64,000 nt of DNA, from NCBI RefSeq assembly GCF_008274215.1, contig NZ_VTPS01000004.1, positions 1 to 64,000 of the forward strand. Reading direction: 5' to 3'. Origin of the DNA: Calorimonas adulescens (GTDB taxonomy: Bacteria > Bacillota > Thermoanaerobacteria > Thermoanaerobacterales > UBA4877). Below are positions 1 to 7,185 of the stretch, piece after piece. The notes beneath the pieces were generated by a model. It was not told the DNA's origin. It ran no database searches and was given only the letters and a program-made list of their open reading frames with translations. The translations under genes were made by a program, and so were the position numbers. Numbering within the stretch: the stretch's first letter is position 1; every line of letters begins with the position of its first letter.

Positions 1-1
1 A

Positions 2-145
2 CCTTCGAGGAAACTGGAGAGCAAATACTACAAGACCTGGGAGGAGTACAAGGCATTGAATCCTGAGGTGTCGGATTTTGGAGCGTCAAAACTTCAGGGT
101 CTTGAGGAAACCGTCTTCCAATATCTAATGTATTTATTGATATAA
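2..145 (+). CDS. C-terminal end of an unrecognised protein (truncated by window start)
   Basis: An open frame runs in from the window edge and stops at TAA 143-145, giving the last 47 residues of a protein. The stretch is hydrophilic with a WEEYK segment and ends in a short hydrophobic tail. I do not recognise the family and cannot prove it is coding. It reads in the same direction as the MFS gene that follows, separated by 125 bases of AT-rich DNA. The frame could be fortuitous. Confidence 0.35.
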   Translation, partial: PSRKLESKYYKTWEEYKALNPEVSDFGASKLQGLEETVFQYLMYLLI

Positions 146-270
146 AACATAAAACAACAAAATCACGGACGTTAAATTTTAATATAAAAATAATTTGTCA
201 TTTTTCCCAGTGTAAAACGTTGATGTTCCTAATTTTTTAAATTAATAATATATGGAAAGGAGCATCGTGA

Positions 271-1497
271 ATGATGAATAATAACGCTCAGCAGTCATCT
301 TCATACCGCTGGGTTATCCTGACGATTGCTTGTTTGGCGACATTTATCGGGAGCTATGCGCAGTATCAGATCCCTGCCCTCGCATATAAGCTTATCCCTG
401 CCTTCAACCTTTCTTCGTCGCAGTATGCCAGTATCCTTTCGGCTCCCATGCTGCCTGCTGTATTTTTCAGCATTGCGGCAGGTGCAATGGCCGACCGTTT
501 CGGCGTAAAGAAAGTAGTGTCAGTGGGATTCATATTTGCTATAATAGGCATAACTTTCCGCTTTGCAGCCACAAACTTTTGGGAGATGTTAATACTGATG
601 GCTATGGCAGGATGCAGTTCAGCCTTTTTGAACGCCAATATCTCCAAGCTGTTGGGAGCGTGGTTTCCGCCAGAGCAAATTGGCACCGCCATGGGAGTTG
701 TTCTGGCTTCCGCCACCATTGCTATGGCTGTAGGTACTGCCACATCTGCCATGTTTCCATCTATGAGAAGTGCTTTCATAACCGCAGGTGTGATCTGTGT
801 GATAATCGCCGCACTCTGGGTGTTATTCATAAAGGATAAGCCCGAAGGTGCACCGGATATGCCGAGCATGCCTGTGGCTAAATACATCGGTGTGGCAGCC
901 AAAAGCAGAAACATCTGGCTTGTGGGAATAACTATGATGTTCATCATGGGCGCAATGATGGCTCTTTCCGGTTTTCTCCCTAATGCGCTTCATGCAGTGA
1001 GGGGGTTGGACCCCGTAAAAGCAGGCTTTGCAGCATCACTGGGAAGTTGGGGAGGATTGGCTGGCAGCATTTTAGGCCCTGTGATTTGTGATCGTCTGGG
1101 TCGTATGAAACCATTTCTTGTAATATCAGCCATCCTAGCGGCAGCTGGCACTTACTATGCTTGGCAGGCGCCTCTAGGAGCAGTTATGTGGATTTTGTTC
1201 ATTATCAATGGCTTTGTGGGGGCGGCTATTTCTCCACTGCTGATGTCTTTCCCCATGTTATTGCCAGAAATCGGCCCGGTTTATGCCGGAAGCGCCGGGG
1301 GTTTGATTGCCACCATGCAGCTCATTGGTGCATTCTGCATTCCAACATTTATTATAGCCCCTATTGCAGGTACAAATTTTTATATTATGTTTGGCCTTGC
1401 AGGGTTAAGCTTTTTAATGGCTGCGGTTGTAATAATGTTCCTGCCCGAGCTGGGCGTGAAAGCTCGTGCAAAATCAGATCCAGACTCCTCTCACTAA
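271..1497 (+). CDS. MFS transporter, substrate unknown
   Basis: A 408-residue integral membrane protein of the major facilitator superfamily. The hydrophobicity pattern fits 12 transmembrane helices. The loop after helix 2 carries the MFS signature in the form GAMADRFGVKK (about residues 71-81), and a related DRLGR stretch lies in the second half (about 274-278). It should move a small solute across the cytoplasmic membrane. It resembles the anion/cyanate-type MFS branch in overall feel, but I cannot assign a substrate. The start follows AAAGGAG at 256-262 with 8 bases spacing; a second ATG follows directly. A terminator separates it from the DUF1638 gene, so the two are probably transcribed independently. 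Confidence 0.85.
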   Translation: MMNNNAQQSSSYRWVILTIACLATFIGSYAQYQIPALAYKLIPAFNLSSSQYASILSAPMLPAVFFSIAAGAMADRFGVKKVVSVGFIFAIIGITFRFAATNFWEMLILMAMAGCSSAFLNANISKLLGAWFPPEQIGTAMGVVLASATIAMAVGTATSAMFPSMRSAFITAGVICVIIAALWVLFIKDKPEGAPDMPSMPVAKYIGVAAKSRNIWLVGITMMFIMGAMMALSGFLPNALHAVRGLDPVKAGFAASLGSWGGLAGSILGPVICDRLGRMKPFLVISAILAAAGTYYAWQAPLGAVMWILFIINGFVGAAISPLLMSFPMLLPEIGPVYAGSAGGLIATMQLIGAFCIPTFIIAPIAGTNFYIMFGLAGLSFLMAAVVIMFLPELGVKARAKSDPDSSH

Positions 1498-1515
1498 TGC
1501 ATAAACAAGGAGTGA

Positions 1516-1544
1516 AGAAGCCAGAAATGTCCTTTCTGGCTTCT
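1516..1544 (+). terminator. Hairpin terminator after the MFS gene
   Basis: A 12-bp perfect stem (1516-1527 with 1533-1544) closes a five-base loop 19 bases after the MFS stop codon. The T-rich tail is interrupted, with a longer T run at 1559-1566. Confidence 0.7.
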
Positions 1545-1634
1545 CTATTAAAACATCTGTTTTTTTAACAGGATTTATTGTCATTATTCAAATATAAAGA
1601 TAACTCTCATTTTGAAAAAAAGTAAATTCATTTT

Positions 1635-1663
1635 TTGAAATTAGTGGCCTATTGACGTATAAT
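1635..1663 (+). promoter_or_regulatory. Predicted sigma-A promoter of the DUF1638 gene
   Basis: TTGAAA (1635-1640), a 17-base spacer and TATAAT (1658-1663) stand 32 bases before the start codon of the DUF1638 gene. Confidence 0.65.
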
Positions 1664-1695
1664 AGAATTATAAACAACATTAAGGATGTGAAAGC

Positions 1696-2376
1696 ATGAG
1701 AAATGTCATCATTGCTTGCCAGACGCTTTACGATGAATTAAATCTGGCCGTCAATGAAACTCATTGTGAGTACCCAGTGGTATGGGTGAGCTCTGAGTAT
1801 CATAGTGATCCCAATCGTCTGAGGTCAAAATTGCAGCAGGAAATCGATGCACAGAACGGATTCGACAACATATTGTTTGCATACGGGTTTTGCGGTAATG
1901 CTGTAATAGGTCTGAAAGCCTCTACTGCAAACCTGATTTTTCCCAAAACCGATGACTGTATTTCAATGCTCCTTTCCAAACCAGAAGAGAAATATGAACG
2001 CATGAAAGAAACTTACTTTTTGACCAAAGGCTGGATAGAAAACTCAAAGAGTTTGTTGAATGAATATCTGAATGCCGTGAATCGTTATGGAGAAAAAAGG
2101 ACGAAAAGAATATTTCAGATTATGTTAAAACATTACAATAAATTGATGCTCATTGACACGGGTGCTTATAATGTAGCCGATTATTGGGATAGGGCAAAAA
2201 AAATAGCTGGAATTGCAGATCTGGAATTGTTTACGGGGAAAGGCAACCTATGGCTGTTGAAAAAATTATTGACCGGCCCCTACGATGATGATTTTATTAT
2301 TATTGATAAAGGTCAAACAGTCAATACAGCAAGTCTGGGATATGTTTATGATAGAAATACTTACCAGGATCTATAG
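1696..2376 (+). CDS. DUF1638 domain protein
   Basis: A 226-residue soluble protein that I match by eye to the DUF1638 family. It carries the family-like block YGFCGNAVIGLKA (about residues 63-75), then a P-x-x-DDCI segment and a YFLTKGW segment. From established knowledge, DUF1638 proteins often lie beside corrinoid-dependent methyltransferase genes, but no biochemical role is settled. No corrinoid protein or methyltransferase is visible here; the MFS gene upstream and a decayed ORF downstream are the only neighbours. The start is supported by GGATGTG seven bases upstream and by its own promoter. A role in methyl-group metabolism is only an association. Confidence 0.7.
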   Translation: MRNVIIACQTLYDELNLAVNETHCEYPVVWVSSEYHSDPNRLRSKLQQEIDAQNGFDNILFAYGFCGNAVIGLKASTANLIFPKTDDCISMLLSKPEEKYERMKETYFLTKGWIENSKSLLNEYLNAVNRYGEKRTKRIFQIMLKHYNKLMLIDTGAYNVADYWDRAKKIAGIADLELFTGKGNLWLLKKLLTGPYDDDFIIIDKGQTVNTASLGYVYDRNTYQDL

Positions 2377-2485
2377 TAGAGGTATACAGCTAAAAAATTT
2401 GTCGCTACACTTGATTTTTTGCTTTGTTTAATACTTTTTTGATATAATTTTTCCATTGTTTATAAGGGAAAATCCAATGGCATAG

Positions 2486-2770
2486 AATTCCAAAAGAGGG
2501 GAACACTATGCTATTTTTTCTTTCGGGAAATATATATTCTGTACGCAAAATACACAGGTGGATTTTATCCCAATGGAAAAAGCCATGCGGGAACTTGGCA
2601 TAAATCAGTCTGACCTGGACAATATAGAAGATATAAAAAATCTTGATCGGCCTTAGCAAATACAGGCAGTTAAGGCAATTAACAAAGTGGCTGCTAATCC
2701 TCTGCCTCAAACAGAGGGTGGCTACGGTAAACCTTTGATAGTGGTGGATATTGACAAAATAAATGTGTAA
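2486..2770 (+). pseudogene. Decayed or TAG-interrupted ORF, unrecognised
   Basis: One frame stays open from 2486 to 2770 apart from a single TAG at 2654-2656, and codon composition on both sides looks coding (M-E-K-A-M-R-E-L-G-I before the stop, G-Y-G-K-P-L-I-V-V-D after). There is no good start codon with a ribosome binding site. It lies between the DUF1638 gene and the proline T-box leader, whose promoter overlaps its 3' end. I read it as the remnant of a lost gene. I cannot name the family. Confidence 0.35.
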
Positions 2771-2779
2771 TGGTAAACT
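2751..2779 (+). promoter_or_regulatory. Predicted promoter of the proline T-box/proS transcript
   Basis: TTGACA (2751-2756), a 17-base spacer and TAAACT (2774-2779) lie just ahead of the T-box leader. Confidence 0.6.
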
Positions 2780-2804
2780 ATCTTAACAAATAATATATCA
2801 AATG

Positions 2805-3012
2805 CGGTGAAGGGGAATAGTATAAACCTGTCGGGCATACAGAGAGCTGGCTGTTGGCTGAGATGCCGGCTGCCTATGGTTTTGAACCCACCCTGGAGCA
2901 GGAAGCGATGAGCTTTCCCGGATATCCGTTATATATTTAAGTGGGCTTTTGCCAATAAGGGTGGTACCGCGGAACCTTCCGTCCCTGTGAGGGGTTGGAG
3001 GGTTCTTTTTTT
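2805..3012 (+). ncRNA. T-box riboswitch leader, proline-type
   Basis: The leader has the T-box core AAGGGTGGTACCGCGG at 2957-2972. Its TGGT (2962-2965) would pair with an ACCA acceptor end, matching the A discriminator of bacterial tRNA-Pro. A terminator follows, pairing about 2972-2980 with 2996-3004 around an inner CCCT/AGGG stem and ending in a run of T (3004-3012). Candidate proline specifier triplets lie in the segment 2884-2893, where CCC at 2887-2889 follows a GAA. Uncharged tRNA-Pro should favour the antiterminator and raise expression of the two downstream ProRS-related genes. The specifier choice is inference; the T-box itself is clear. Confidence 0.9.
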
Positions 3013-3030
3013 AAAGAAAAGGAGGATATT

Positions 3031-4473
3031 ATGGAGGAGAAAAATCAGTATTTAAAAGAGATTACCCCAATGGATGAGGATTTTTCTCAATGGTATATTG
3101 ATACCATATTGAAGGCAGAACTGGCTGATTATTCTACAGTAAGGGGTTGTATTGTCTTCAGACCATATGGCTATGCTATATGGGAAAACATGCAGCAGCT
3201 TTTAGACAGACGCTTTAAAGAAACAGGGCATAAGAATGCATATTTTCCACTGTTCATCCCCGAATCTCTCCTTCAAAAGGAAGCAGAGCATGTGGAAGGG
3301 TTTGCGCCTGAGGTGGCATGGGTTACCCATGGGGGCAGTGATGAATTGGTGGAGAGGCTTGCCGTAAGGCCGACGTCGGAAACTATAATATGCAGCATGT
3401 ATTCAAAGTGGATAAAGTCGTGGAGGGACCTACCAGTCCTGATAAATCAGTGGGCAAATGTAGTCAGATGGGAAAAGAGTACCAGACCGTTTTTAAGGAC
3501 ATCAGAATTTCTATGGCAGGAGGGGCATACAGCCCACAGGACAGAAGAAGAGGCCGAGGAAGAGACACTGAGGATGCTTGAGGTTTACAGGGACTTTGTG
3601 GAGACTGAGCTGGCTATACCTGTGATAAAGGGTAGGAAAACTGAGAATGAAAAGTTTGCTGGGGCATTGAGGACATATACCATTGAGGCTCTTATGAAGG
3701 ACGGTAAGGCACTTCAGGCCGGCACATCCCATAACCTTGGGCAGCACTTTGCAAAGGTGTTTGATATACAATATTTAGACACAGATGGACAGCTAAAGTA
3801 TGTTTGGCAGACATCATGGGGTGTTTCAACGAGGCTCATTGGGGCACTGATCATGGTCCACGGGGATAACAAAGGTCTTAAAATACCGCCGCGGATAGCC
3901 CCTGTACAGGCAATAATAATACCTATACCTGGACAGGAAAGTGAAAAGGTGTTTGAAAAGGCTAAGGAACTATCTGCGGGGCTTAATAGCAGATTCCGTG
4001 TGGAAGTGGACTTTAATGATGAAAAGACCCCAGGATGGAAATTCAGTGAATACGAGATGAAAGGTGTGCCTCTAAGGATTGAGATTGGTCCAAGGGATGT
4101 AAAGAATGACCAGGTGGTCTTAGTTAGAAGGGATACCGGTGAAAAGATGGTTATATCCCAGGATGCTCTGGATGTGAAAATTGGAGAGGTACTTGAGGAC
4201 ATACAGAGGAATATGTTCACTCAGGCAAGGGCTTTTGTGGAGAAAAATACGAGAGAAGTTCATAGTTTTGATGAGTTTAAAGAGACAATAGAAAATAAAA
4301 AGGGTTTTGTAAAGGCAAATTGGTGCGGGAGTACTGAATGTGAGCTTGCGATAAAAGATGAGACCATGGCCACCATAAGGTGTATACCATTTGAAGGTAG
4401 TGAGCCTGATGGTGGGTGTGTGCACTGTGGCAATAGGGCTACCAAAAAGGTAATTTTTGCAAGGTCATATTGA
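3031..4473 (+). CDS. proS: Prolyl-tRNA synthetase, archaeal/eukaryal-type (ProS type 3)
   Basis: A 480-residue class II aminoacyl-tRNA synthetase that joins proline to tRNA-Pro in the cytoplasm. The protein has the compact layout of the archaeal/eukaryal-like branch: catalytic core with RPTSET (motif 2 region), TRPFLRTSEFLWQEGHTAH and the GTSHNLGQ/W-G-x-STR (motif 3) region. An anticodon-binding domain and a C-terminal zinc-like domain with paired cysteines follow, ending in the typical Ala-Arg-Ser-Tyr. The INS editing domain of bacterial ProRS is absent, as usual in this branch. The start at 3031 follows AAGGAGG; an upstream in-frame ATG lies inside the terminator stem and is rejected. The stop overlaps or abuts the next gene, which encodes a second ProRS-related protein. 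Confidence 0.96.
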   Translation: MEEKNQYLKEITPMDEDFSQWYIDTILKAELADYSTVRGCIVFRPYGYAIWENMQQLLDRRFKETGHKNAYFPLFIPESLLQKEAEHVEGFAPEVAWVTHGGSDELVERLAVRPTSETIICSMYSKWIKSWRDLPVLINQWANVVRWEKSTRPFLRTSEFLWQEGHTAHRTEEEAEEETLRMLEVYRDFVETELAIPVIKGRKTENEKFAGALRTYTIEALMKDGKALQAGTSHNLGQHFAKVFDIQYLDTDGQLKYVWQTSWGVSTRLIGALIMVHGDNKGLKIPPRIAPVQAIIIPIPGQESEKVFEKAKELSAGLNSRFRVEVDFNDEKTPGWKFSEYEMKGVPLRIEIGPRDVKNDQVVLVRRDTGEKMVISQDALDVKIGEVLEDIQRNMFTQARAFVEKNTREVHSFDEFKETIENKKGFVKANWCGSTECELAIKDETMATIRCIPFEGSEPDGGCVHCGNRATKKVIFARSY

Positions 4474-4475
4474 TT

Positions 4476-5894
4476 ATGTATATGAACATGTCAGAGATAG
4501 TACCAATGCCTCTTAAGGATGTTTCTAAAAGCCTGGGTGATGATACAGTCAGGCTCATGGTAAGGGCCGGCCTTGTGAGGAAGGTCAGTGCTGACTCTCT
4601 TTTGTATATGCCCTTGAGTATCAAAGTGATTAGAAAGATTATCAATCGGATACTGAAATACTACTGTAGTGCACATGAAGTAATGCATGGCGGCCTTGAT
4701 GAGAAGAGGTCCATCTCGTTTTTTAAGGTTTTAAAAAACGAGATGGACCTGTATCAGATTGCATTTTATTCCCTTTGCGGCGATGAGCTGACTGTATATT
4801 TTAAGGAAGAAAATTCAGGGGTGTATTTACCTGAATTTATTCGAGAGTATGTCCAAAAGGTTGAAAATAGTGCAGTTTATGTTTCCACGAATGAGACGGG
4901 CCATATGAGATTTCTCAGTTGTCCTGAATGTGGCAGACTTTATGACCCTCACAATATAGAGATTAGTATGGAAGCAGGCATACCTGATTCTGCAACTGAC
5001 ATGATGGAGATATATACTCCGGGTGCTACTACTATAGATAAGCTCTGTAAGTGTTTGGATATTATACCTGAAATGACCGTTAAGACCATGATATATGAGA
5101 CAGAGAGGCAAAAGGAAAAGTATTATTATGCAGTAATGGTAAGGGGTGACAGGACGATATCAGAAGAAAAATTGAAAAAGGCTCTGGAGGCAGACAGGGT
5201 TGGCCTGGCCGATGAATCCGTGGTGAAGTCTATAACAGGCTCACCACCGGGGTTTTGTGGGCCTGTGGGCATAAATGTGCCGATAATTGCGGACCTTGAG
5301 ATAAGCCATATGGATAAAATGGTTGCTGGTGCCAATAAGCTTGACACCCATATTGTAGGTTGTACACCGGGGAGGGATTTCCAGGTTGAGAGGTACTTTG
5401 ACCTGAGATGTGGTACAGAAGGAGATAAATGCCCTGTCTGCAGTTGTGGGTTAAGGACTGTCAAGGGGTATGTAGTCATGCAGAAAGACGAGCCTTATGA
5501 GGGTGTGTGCAGCTTTACCTATCATCTGGGACGCATCCTGCAGAGCATTGTGAAAAATGGAATGGATGAATATGGTATCAGGTGGCCCAGGGGATTGGCC
5601 CCATTTGATGTGGCGATAGAGGTAACCTCGCCAGGGAATAAATTTCTTGTGGATGAGGCAAACAGCATCAAGAGGTTACTTGAAAGAGATTTTGATGTTT
5701 TGTATGATGATAGAGACATGGGGCTTAGGGCACGGCTGGTAGATATAGACCTTCTTGGCATTCCAAAGACTGTAATAGTCACTGATAAGACCAATGAAAT
5801 AGGCAGGTATGAACTGAGGTATAGAAGAGGAGAGTCAAAGTTTGTTGAGAGGGATAGGCTTTTAGAAATACTGAATAGTCGTGGGCTTCAATGA
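4476..5894 (+). CDS. ProRS paralogue with intact INS editing domain and degenerate catalytic core
   Basis: A 472-residue relative of bacterial-type prolyl-tRNA synthetase. Residues about 5-60 match the ProRS N-terminus (L-x-R-A-G-x-x-R-K and the PLxxKVIRKI helix). The expected GPTHEE, RPR and motif 2 region is missing, replaced by about 100 unrelated residues. The INS editing domain (about 180-305) is complete: VKTMIY with K203, the loop GSPPGFCGPVG at 255-265 and H292, equivalent by eye to the lysine and histidine important for Ala-tRNA(Pro) hydrolysis. Motif 3, normally GCYGIGVSR, reads FTYHLGRIL. The anticodon-binding end is intact through YDDRD. It cannot plausibly make prolyl-adenylate; trans-editing of tRNA-Pro mischarged by the upstream editing-less ProS is the natural inference. 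Start choice (TTG 4470, ATG 4476, 4482 or 4488) is uncertain. Confidence 0.85.
   Translation: MYMNMSEIVPMPLKDVSKSLGDDTVRLMVRAGLVRKVSADSLLYMPLSIKVIRKIINRILKYYCSAHEVMHGGLDEKRSISFFKVLKNEMDLYQIAFYSLCGDELTVYFKEENSGVYLPEFIREYVQKVENSAVYVSTNETGHMRFLSCPECGRLYDPHNIEISMEAGIPDSATDMMEIYTPGATTIDKLCKCLDIIPEMTVKTMIYETERQKEKYYYAVMVRGDRTISEEKLKKALEADRVGLADESVVKSITGSPPGFCGPVGINVPIIADLEISHMDKMVAGANKLDTHIVGCTPGRDFQVERYFDLRCGTEGDKCPVCSCGLRTVKGYVVMQKDEPYEGVCSFTYHLGRILQSIVKNGMDEYGIRWPRGLAPFDVAIEVTSPGNKFLVDEANSIKRLLERDFDVLYDDRDMGLRARLVDIDLLGIPKTVIVTDKTNEIGRYELRYRRGESKFVERDRLLEILNSRGLQ
4707..4750 (+). repeat. Perfect 20-bp inverted repeat inside the ProRS paralogue
   Basis: Bases 4707-4726 and 4731-4750 are exact reverse complements separated by GGTT. 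The arms encode residues about 78-92, exactly where the catalytic core stops resembling ProRS. The RNA would form a very stable hairpin with a U-run in one arm. Confidence 0.95.
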
Positions 5895-6026
5895 TATGAT
5901 GAATTCAAAGCCGACGCTGGATTTCATTGAATTTATTGAGATAACTTGTTGGGCATAAAACTATAGTGGGAAACATAATTAAGGGTTTGTTTTTGGTGTC
6001 TGAGATTCTTGTTCATTTTCATTTAC

Positions 6027-6035
6027 TGTTATAAT
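6027..6035 (+). promoter_or_regulatory. Extended -10 promoter of the small-gene pair
   Basis: TGTTATAAT is an extended -10 element (TGn plus TATAAT at 6030-6035). No strong -35 is visible. It would give a leader of about 60 bases before the ATG at 6105. Confidence 0.5.
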
Positions 6036-6058
6036 CAGTAATATTTTATTGAGTATAT

Positions 6059-6104
6059 AAACCACCCTGATTACACAAAATAAATGTGGAGGAGGGTGGT
6101 TTTT
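6059..6104 (+). promoter_or_regulatory. Leader hairpin covering the ribosome binding site
   Basis: A 10-bp perfect stem pairs 6059-6068 with 6093-6102. The 3' arm contains AGGGTGG, a second GGAGG (6088-6092) lies at the loop edge, and five T residues run directly into the ATG at 6105. The structure could hide the ribosome binding site or act as a terminator-like attenuator. Confidence 0.6.
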
Positions 6105-6371
6105 ATGTCTATAATAACAGTCAATCTTGGCGATTTTAATCCGGTAATGGATGGTGTAATTGTAAAGAGGGTAGTGGAAAATGCTTCAGATGAGGATGAA
6201 ATTGTTATAAACATAGACAGCAATGATGCAGTGGATGCATATAATATCTATAGTATACTGGAGAGTGGCGGCTATGAATTCCTTCCAAAGACATCAGACA
6301 ATGGAAGAACATATAAGATAATGGCCCGTAAAAGGAGGACCTCTGATGACAGACCAAAAGGACTTGAGTAG
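6105..6371 (+). CDS. Small protein of unknown function
   Basis: An 88-residue soluble protein starting MSIITVNLGDFNP. The pattern of short beta strands and a central helix (NAVDAYNIYSIL-like segment, about residues 34-50, then a GGYEF turn) with a lysine/arginine-rich end is faintly like the TusA/SirA fold, but the CPxP motif is absent and I do not assign it. An upstream in-frame ATG at 6084 lies in the hairpin loop without a ribosome binding site, so 6105 is preferred. The next small gene overlaps its end by 26 bases, so the two are translated together. Confidence 0.65.
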   Translation: MSIITVNLGDFNPVMDGVIVKRVVENASDEDEIVINIDSNDAVDAYNIYSILESGGYEFLPKTSDNGRTYKIMARKRRTSDDRPKGLE

Positions 6372-6531
6372 AAAAAACAAGAGGAGCATTACACCTGAGA
6401 ATGCCTTCGGCGAATTTGTACCTACCCTTCATAAGTGGGTCATGCCCAATGTAATGAGACAAAGGGCTAAATACATGAAAGAGATCTCTGCAGAGAAAAA
6501 TCCCGGTGCAGATGCTGACACAAAAGCGTAG
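6346..6531 (+). CDS. Small basic protein of unknown function
   Basis: A 61-residue basic protein starting MTDQKDLSRK, with a central FVPTLHKWVMPNVMRQRAKYM segment split over residues about 24-44 and a polar tail. No known domain is visible. AAAGGAGG stands 7 bases before the ATG and supports real translation. It overlaps the preceding 88-residue gene by 26 bases and is followed by a hairpin that uses its last codons. Confidence 0.6.
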   Translation: MTDQKDLSRKNKRSITPENAFGEFVPTLHKWVMPNVMRQRAKYMKEISAEKNPGADADTKA

Positions 6532-6549
6532 GTAAACCTGCGCTTTTGT
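6520..6549 (+). terminator. Hairpin at the end of the small-gene pair
   Basis: A 9-bp stem (6520-6528 with 6541-6549), a G/T mismatch and three more pairs close a TAAA loop. The stem includes the stop codon of the 61-residue gene. There is no long T tail, so efficiency is uncertain. Confidence 0.5.
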
Positions 6550-6622
6550 ACGATTAAAAGAGATACAATGTGACTGAGGAAAATATTCAGTTAAAATAGG
6601 TTAATTTTTAAATATCACAGGC

Positions 6623-6651
6623 TTTACATGTAAAAAATGGTGGGTTAAACT
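6623..6651 (+). promoter_or_regulatory. Predicted promoter of the ctsR operon
   Basis: TTTACA (6623-6628), 17 bases and TAAACT (6646-6651) place the start of transcription at the edge of the CtsR operator. Confidence 0.5.
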
Positions 6652-6660
6652 AAAATTGAA

Positions 6661-6677
6661 AGTCAAAGAAAGTCAAA
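6661..6677 (+). promoter_or_regulatory. CtsR operator
   Basis: AGTCAAAGAAAGTCAAA is a full match to the CtsR direct-repeat consensus (RGTCAAANANRGTCAAA). It lies 20 bases before ctsR and just downstream of the promoter, so CtsR should repress its own operon until heat or protein stress releases it. Confidence 0.93.
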
Positions 6678-6697
6678 GGCAGTAAAGAGGTGAAATG

Positions 6698-7174
6698 ATG
6701 GCAAGGCTTAGCGACATTATAGAAAACTTCATAAAGCAGATGTTAGAAGAAAGTGGGAACAATTTTGTTGTGATACAGCGAAATGAGCTTGCCAACTATT
6801 TTAGATGTGCGCCGTCGCAGATAAACTATGTACTGGAGACAAGGTTCACTTATGAAAGAGGTTATTATATAGAGAGTAAGAGAGGCGGCGGTGGATATGT
6901 AAGGATATTTAAAGCTGACGTTGATGAAGACCACTACCTTCTGCAGATGTTGTCTCAGAAGATGGGTGACAGCATGGATCAGCAGACCGCATATGCATAT
7001 ATAGATGGCCTCCTTGAGCAAAACATATTGGACGAAAAGATACACAACATATTTAAAAATGTTGTGAGCGACAGGACATTAAATCTAGATCCCGAGATCA
7101 GGGATAGTATAAGGGCAAATATTGTTAAGACGATATTTTTGACCTTAATTAAGTTTTGCAATGAAGATGCGTAG
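6698..7174 (+). CDS. ctsR: Transcriptional repressor CtsR
   Basis: A 158-residue DNA-binding repressor of class III heat-shock genes. The N-terminal winged helix contains the RGGGGYVRI wing (about residues 61-69), the glycine-rich tip that reads the CtsR box and acts as a heat sensor in characterised relatives. The C-terminal part is helical and is the dimer region. Of two adjacent ATG codons, the second fits the AGAGGTG site better and gives the usual MARLSDIIE start. It heads ctsR-mcsA-mcsB-clpC and has its own operator just upstream. In Bacillus, McsB phosphorylates CtsR and ClpCP removes it. Confidence 0.96.
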   Translation: MARLSDIIENFIKQMLEESGNNFVVIQRNELANYFRCAPSQINYVLETRFTYERGYYIESKRGGGGYVRIFKADVDEDHYLLQMLSQKMGDSMDQQTAYAYIDGLLEQNILDEKIHNIFKNVVSDRTLNLDPEIRDSIRANIVKTIFLTLIKFCNEDA

Positions 7175-7185
7175 GAGGGATGGGT

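Noticed and set aside
366-947. Minus-strand ORF of 193 residues opposite the MFS gene
   Set aside because: Antiphase shadow of a membrane protein gene; no start signal or family match.
2654-2656. TAG as a pyrrolysine codon
   Set aside because: The ORF is too short for known Pyl methyltransferases and no pyl gene is visible; decay is simpler.
2405-2710. 101-residue minus-strand ORF before the proline T-box
   Set aside because: No ribosome site, odd composition, and the plus strand frame there looks more like former coding sequence.
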